Assembly (NCBI RefSeq): GCF_021018805.1
Contig: NC_086251.1
Coordinates: 15,853,098 to 15,917,097, forward strand
Origin: Prinia subflava
Taxonomy: Eukaryota > Chordata > Aves > Passeriformes > Cisticolidae
Length of the DNA stretch: 64,000 bases
Reading direction: 5' to 3'
Positions 61,016 to 64,000 of this stretch are shown here, piece by piece. Position numbers and translations under genes: made by a program. The notes beneath the pieces are model-generated. The model was not told where the DNA came from. It did not search any database and was given only the letters and a program-made list of their open reading frames with translations. The first letter of the stretch is position 1. Each line of letters opens with the position of its first letter.

Positions 61016-64000
61016 AATTACACTATTCCCTGACTGGGAAGTCATTAAAATATTGTTTCCTACTATAATATAAATGTCAGTTTAACACTTCTAAAATAAA
61101 TAAACAGGGCTGCTATGGATTTCAGCAGTAGTTATTTTACAGTTATGTGTAGGAACAGTGCAAATAAGATAACCTTCTCCAGCTGCTGGATAATCCAAAC
61201 CTGCCTAAGTTTCCATGACCTTCACTAGGAAGTCATCGTCAACTTACTTCAATTAATTTACAAATATTAGTGCCATCTGTTTTTGTAGGAAGCAGCCGGT
61301 GGTTTTTATTTGTACATTCACTGCAAATCTCTTTATCCTCACAGTCTAATTACTTGCTTAATTTCAATAATGTTGTATATATGTGGCTGAATACACTAAA
61401 TACTTACAGCAGGTCATCCAAGCAGGTATGCAAGCAGGTTCCTCACTTGACTGCTATCCCCATCCCACCACACACCAAGTCTCACTGACTTTCTCATATG
61501 TCTGCTGTGAAGACTGTGATAACATCCAAACTTGGACCTGATCCTACTCTATTCAATTCAAGGGTAGTGTTTTCAGCAGCATTACAGAAGTATAAATGTA
61601 GTACTGTGAAGTTTCAGAGTCAGCTGCTCAGCTACAACTCTCAGCACGTTTCAGAGTTAAGCCAACATCAGTCATGCAATGAACCTGTATGCTAATAATT
61701 CAAATTGCCATATCTGAAAAGATTAAAAAGAAACACAGTTAATTGCTACCTAGCTTAGCTCCACATTCAGCCTTTTCCTTCCACAACATTATGATCACAT
61801 GGTGAGCACTGAGCTCCTGTCTTAGATTGATGGTCAATATCCACCACAGCAAGATAACAAATAACATCCCTTAATGTACTTATCATTAAACATCCTTTTA
61901 AAATGAGCTGCCAGCATTGTTACTTTCCAACTCTGATAACAGATTGGTTGATCCTTATTTTCCAGGTAGATAAAGTAGAACAGACCCAATGAAAAATGTT
62001 ATCAGTTCACATTTTGGTTTATCAATAACTTCAACCGCACTTTATTAGTCAAGAATATGAACCTGTGGTTTAATACACAATATTGAAGAGCCAAAGTTAT
62101 CCTCTACAAAATGAACACCAAAGTTTTAGTAGCTTATTACAGTGATGCATTTAATTGCTTCATGTTTTAATTTGAGTCTAAACTTAGATTTATATATTCC
62201 AGTATAGAAAAGCTTTGTGAATTAGGTAAGAAAGCATAATGTGTATTTTACTTTTGGATATTAATGAAATGGAGAAGCAGCCTTAATCATGTAATGCCTC
62301 TGATCTTCATAACTGAGACCATCCCATTTGTACTGTATCTCATATGTCACTGATGAAAGAAAATGTGTAGGAGTAAATGTGTGGGAGGTGAATTTATTTG
62401 TTTTTCAGAGCTTCAACAGCAGCTGGTCAGCAGGTTCAGTCCAGTCTTCTCTAGTCAAAGTAGCTCAGGACCAGTCAGATTGAGATCTTTTACTGGGAGA
62501 GGTTTGGGAGGAAATGTAAATTGTTATTCAAAAGCAGACAGCTGGAGGGCAAGAAAAGTGGGAAGCAGCCACGAACCACTAATATCTACTTGCTAATCTG
62601 ATTAGTTTACCGATGAGAAAAGAGTGGGATATGTTGTGTCTCTTACTCTTTACCCACATATATTTTAGTAGAGTAATTATACACACCTTACTGTACGTAT
62701 ACATGTTTTAAGAAAGGGACAAATTACACCAAAATAAAATTCTTGCCAAGTTCTGATGAGAAGTCCTCCCCCTTCCTGCTCCTCCTCCTTCCCTTGAATG
62801 GACACTGCCAGCACGTTAGTGCAGAGCAACAGCTGAGAGGCGGACAAAGAAAGTGCAAAACGACCTCCGTGCAACAGCAGTCAAGCACTCGGACACGGGA
62901 GTGACCCCCACAGTAAATACCCTTCTGGCTTCCAGAGAAGAAATTAGGAGGACGAGCTAGCACAGCTGAGCTCATGCACATGGAGGACACCACCACATAT
63001 CTCTGCAGGAATGGAAAGAGCATAGCAAAAGCCCTTTCTGCACTCATCTGATTGCCAAGTGCCTTAGTTGTGTGGGGGCACATTTGGTTTTTCCCCAGGC
63101 AGAGGGTAAGAAGCCCACAGCTTTCTACTGCACCTGAAGAGAACTTAAACGCAGACTGTGATTTTCAAAGCTGAAGGTAATTTGTCGTGTATTATCTGTA
63201 GGTTGCCTTCTTTGAGAACATGTACAGAAAATAAACTGCACAGTGGAGGAATACCTTTCATGCCTTCCATACTGGAGCACACAAAGGCCCCAAAGACTTT
63301 ATTAATTCAATTCATCCGCACTCTCAAACCTTTAGGCAGTGGGGAGTAAGCTATTTATCTTTTGGTTTCTTGTAAGGAATTCACACTAGACTCACTACTA
63401 AATCATTTTCCCTGTACTACTAGTACAGGAAATTAACTATAAATGAACTATAAAAACAAATAATTCTGCTGCAATTTTCCACTGATATTACTTTACAGTT
63501 TTAGTACATTTAGGAAAAGCAGTATAGATTCAAAAAAAGAGTTACAACTTATTTATATACTGATCCTTAAATTATGCCCTTTCCTCTTTTAACACGCCCT
63601 ACTTATAAGATATTTTTTGCTTATCCTGCAGAGGTATACTGAAGCTGGAATCATCCTTACGACTACAGCATCATAGCATGGTTTCACAGTTGGCACTGAA
63701 GATAATTTCATTCTGAGACTACTATTTACTGAAATCTGTGGGGGAGGAGATAAAAGTCAGTTTCTTGTATTCTTTACTATAAAGCAAACAGCTTCTGATG
63801 TTTATATAAATGGTGATATTGAGATACTCTGTGCTTTTTCAGTAGTTACTGATTTTTTTCATAATTTCCTCTCTGTGCAAACACTACTGCATTTCTTTAG
63901 AAAGATTAAGCACCAAGGATTTATGCCTTCATTAAGGTCCATGTTTTGAAGAAATAAGAGATGGTGTGATTTAAAGACGGACTATGCAGTTTGTTCTGAA
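61016..64000. other. Intronic stretch to the window edge, no gene seen
   Basis: About 3 kb. A somewhat GC-richer part at 62750-63060 carries seven CpG between 62813 and 62954 and a minus-strand frame of 119 codons (62724-63083), which is Cys-rich in places but matches no family I know. No mobile element was recognised. Confidence 0.45.

Larger units (their letters stand above)
3286..64000 (-). other. KCNQ1: KCNQ1 last intron (incomplete at the window edge)
   Basis: Everything upstream of the terminal exon on the gene strand appears to be one intron. I looked on the minus strand for the preceding exon, which in the family encodes the first half of helix D (a segment like GSNTIGARLNRVEDK followed by a GT donor), and did not find it. 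The content is AT-rich, with old CR1 and SINE fragments, microsatellites and one retroviral remnant, as expected for a bird intron. A short or diverged exon could still have been missed by eye. Confidence 0.7.

Noticed and set aside
1..64000. CRISPR arrays, operons, tRNA or rRNA genes, phage or plasmid systems
   Set aside because: No regularly spaced repeats with unique spacers, no clover-leaf genes and no bacterial gene density; the sequence is vertebrate intron.
3286..64000. A KCNQ1OT1-like antisense imprinting RNA
   Set aside because: That transcript is known from placental mammals; no CpG-island promoter or other sequence feature in this window supports an equivalent.

Overview
The window looks like 64 kb of bird nuclear DNA, probably from a songbird. 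It is AT-rich and intron-like. Most of its recognisable repeats are 3' ends of CR1 retrotransposons, on both strands, with the typical terminal motif attctatgattcta. There is also a retroviral LTR of a kind abundant in bird genomes, and several very old amniote repeats (MIR-like SINEs and an L3-type CR1). I see no bacterial, phage or plasmid gene organisation.

Only one piece of a real protein-coding gene can be supported. It is the last coding exon of the voltage-gated potassium channel gene KCNQ1, on the minus strand at 3080-3283. It encodes the end of the C-terminal assembly coiled coil, a variable linker and the conserved tail ELFLPNNTLPTYEQLTVP. Upstream of it on the gene strand (higher coordinates) is a good splice acceptor. 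I found no further KCNQ1 exon, so 3286-64000 is best read as part of the final intron. Positions below 3080 hold the 3' UTR and then downstream flank; the nearest canonical poly(A) signal on the gene strand is at 2403-2408.

Layout: 1-2402, downstream flank; 2403-3079, probable KCNQ1 3' UTR; 3080-3283, terminal exon; 3286-64000, intron. The intron carries CR1 pieces near 7.0, 10.9, 12.3, 17.0, 21.6, 27.7, 29.4-30.1, 35.7, 46.1 and 60.6-61.0 kb. MIR-like SINE pieces lie near 12.4, 17.3, 20.8, 26.7 and 38.0 kb. Several microsatellites are present, including a perfect 18-unit CCACG array at 55636-55728. A truncated endogenous retrovirus with its 3' LTR (about 56.7-58.1 kb) is bracketed by two diverged copies of a ~240-260 bp sequence. 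The remaining intron has no gene I can recognise; the other open reading frames are short, lack family resemblance and look like chance or repeat-derived frames.

I did not find a previously undescribed multi-gene system. The observations most worth a second look are the CpG-rich pentanucleotide array, whose gene-strand unit recreates the xenobiotic-response core TNGCGTG, and the duplicated flank around the retroviral remnant.
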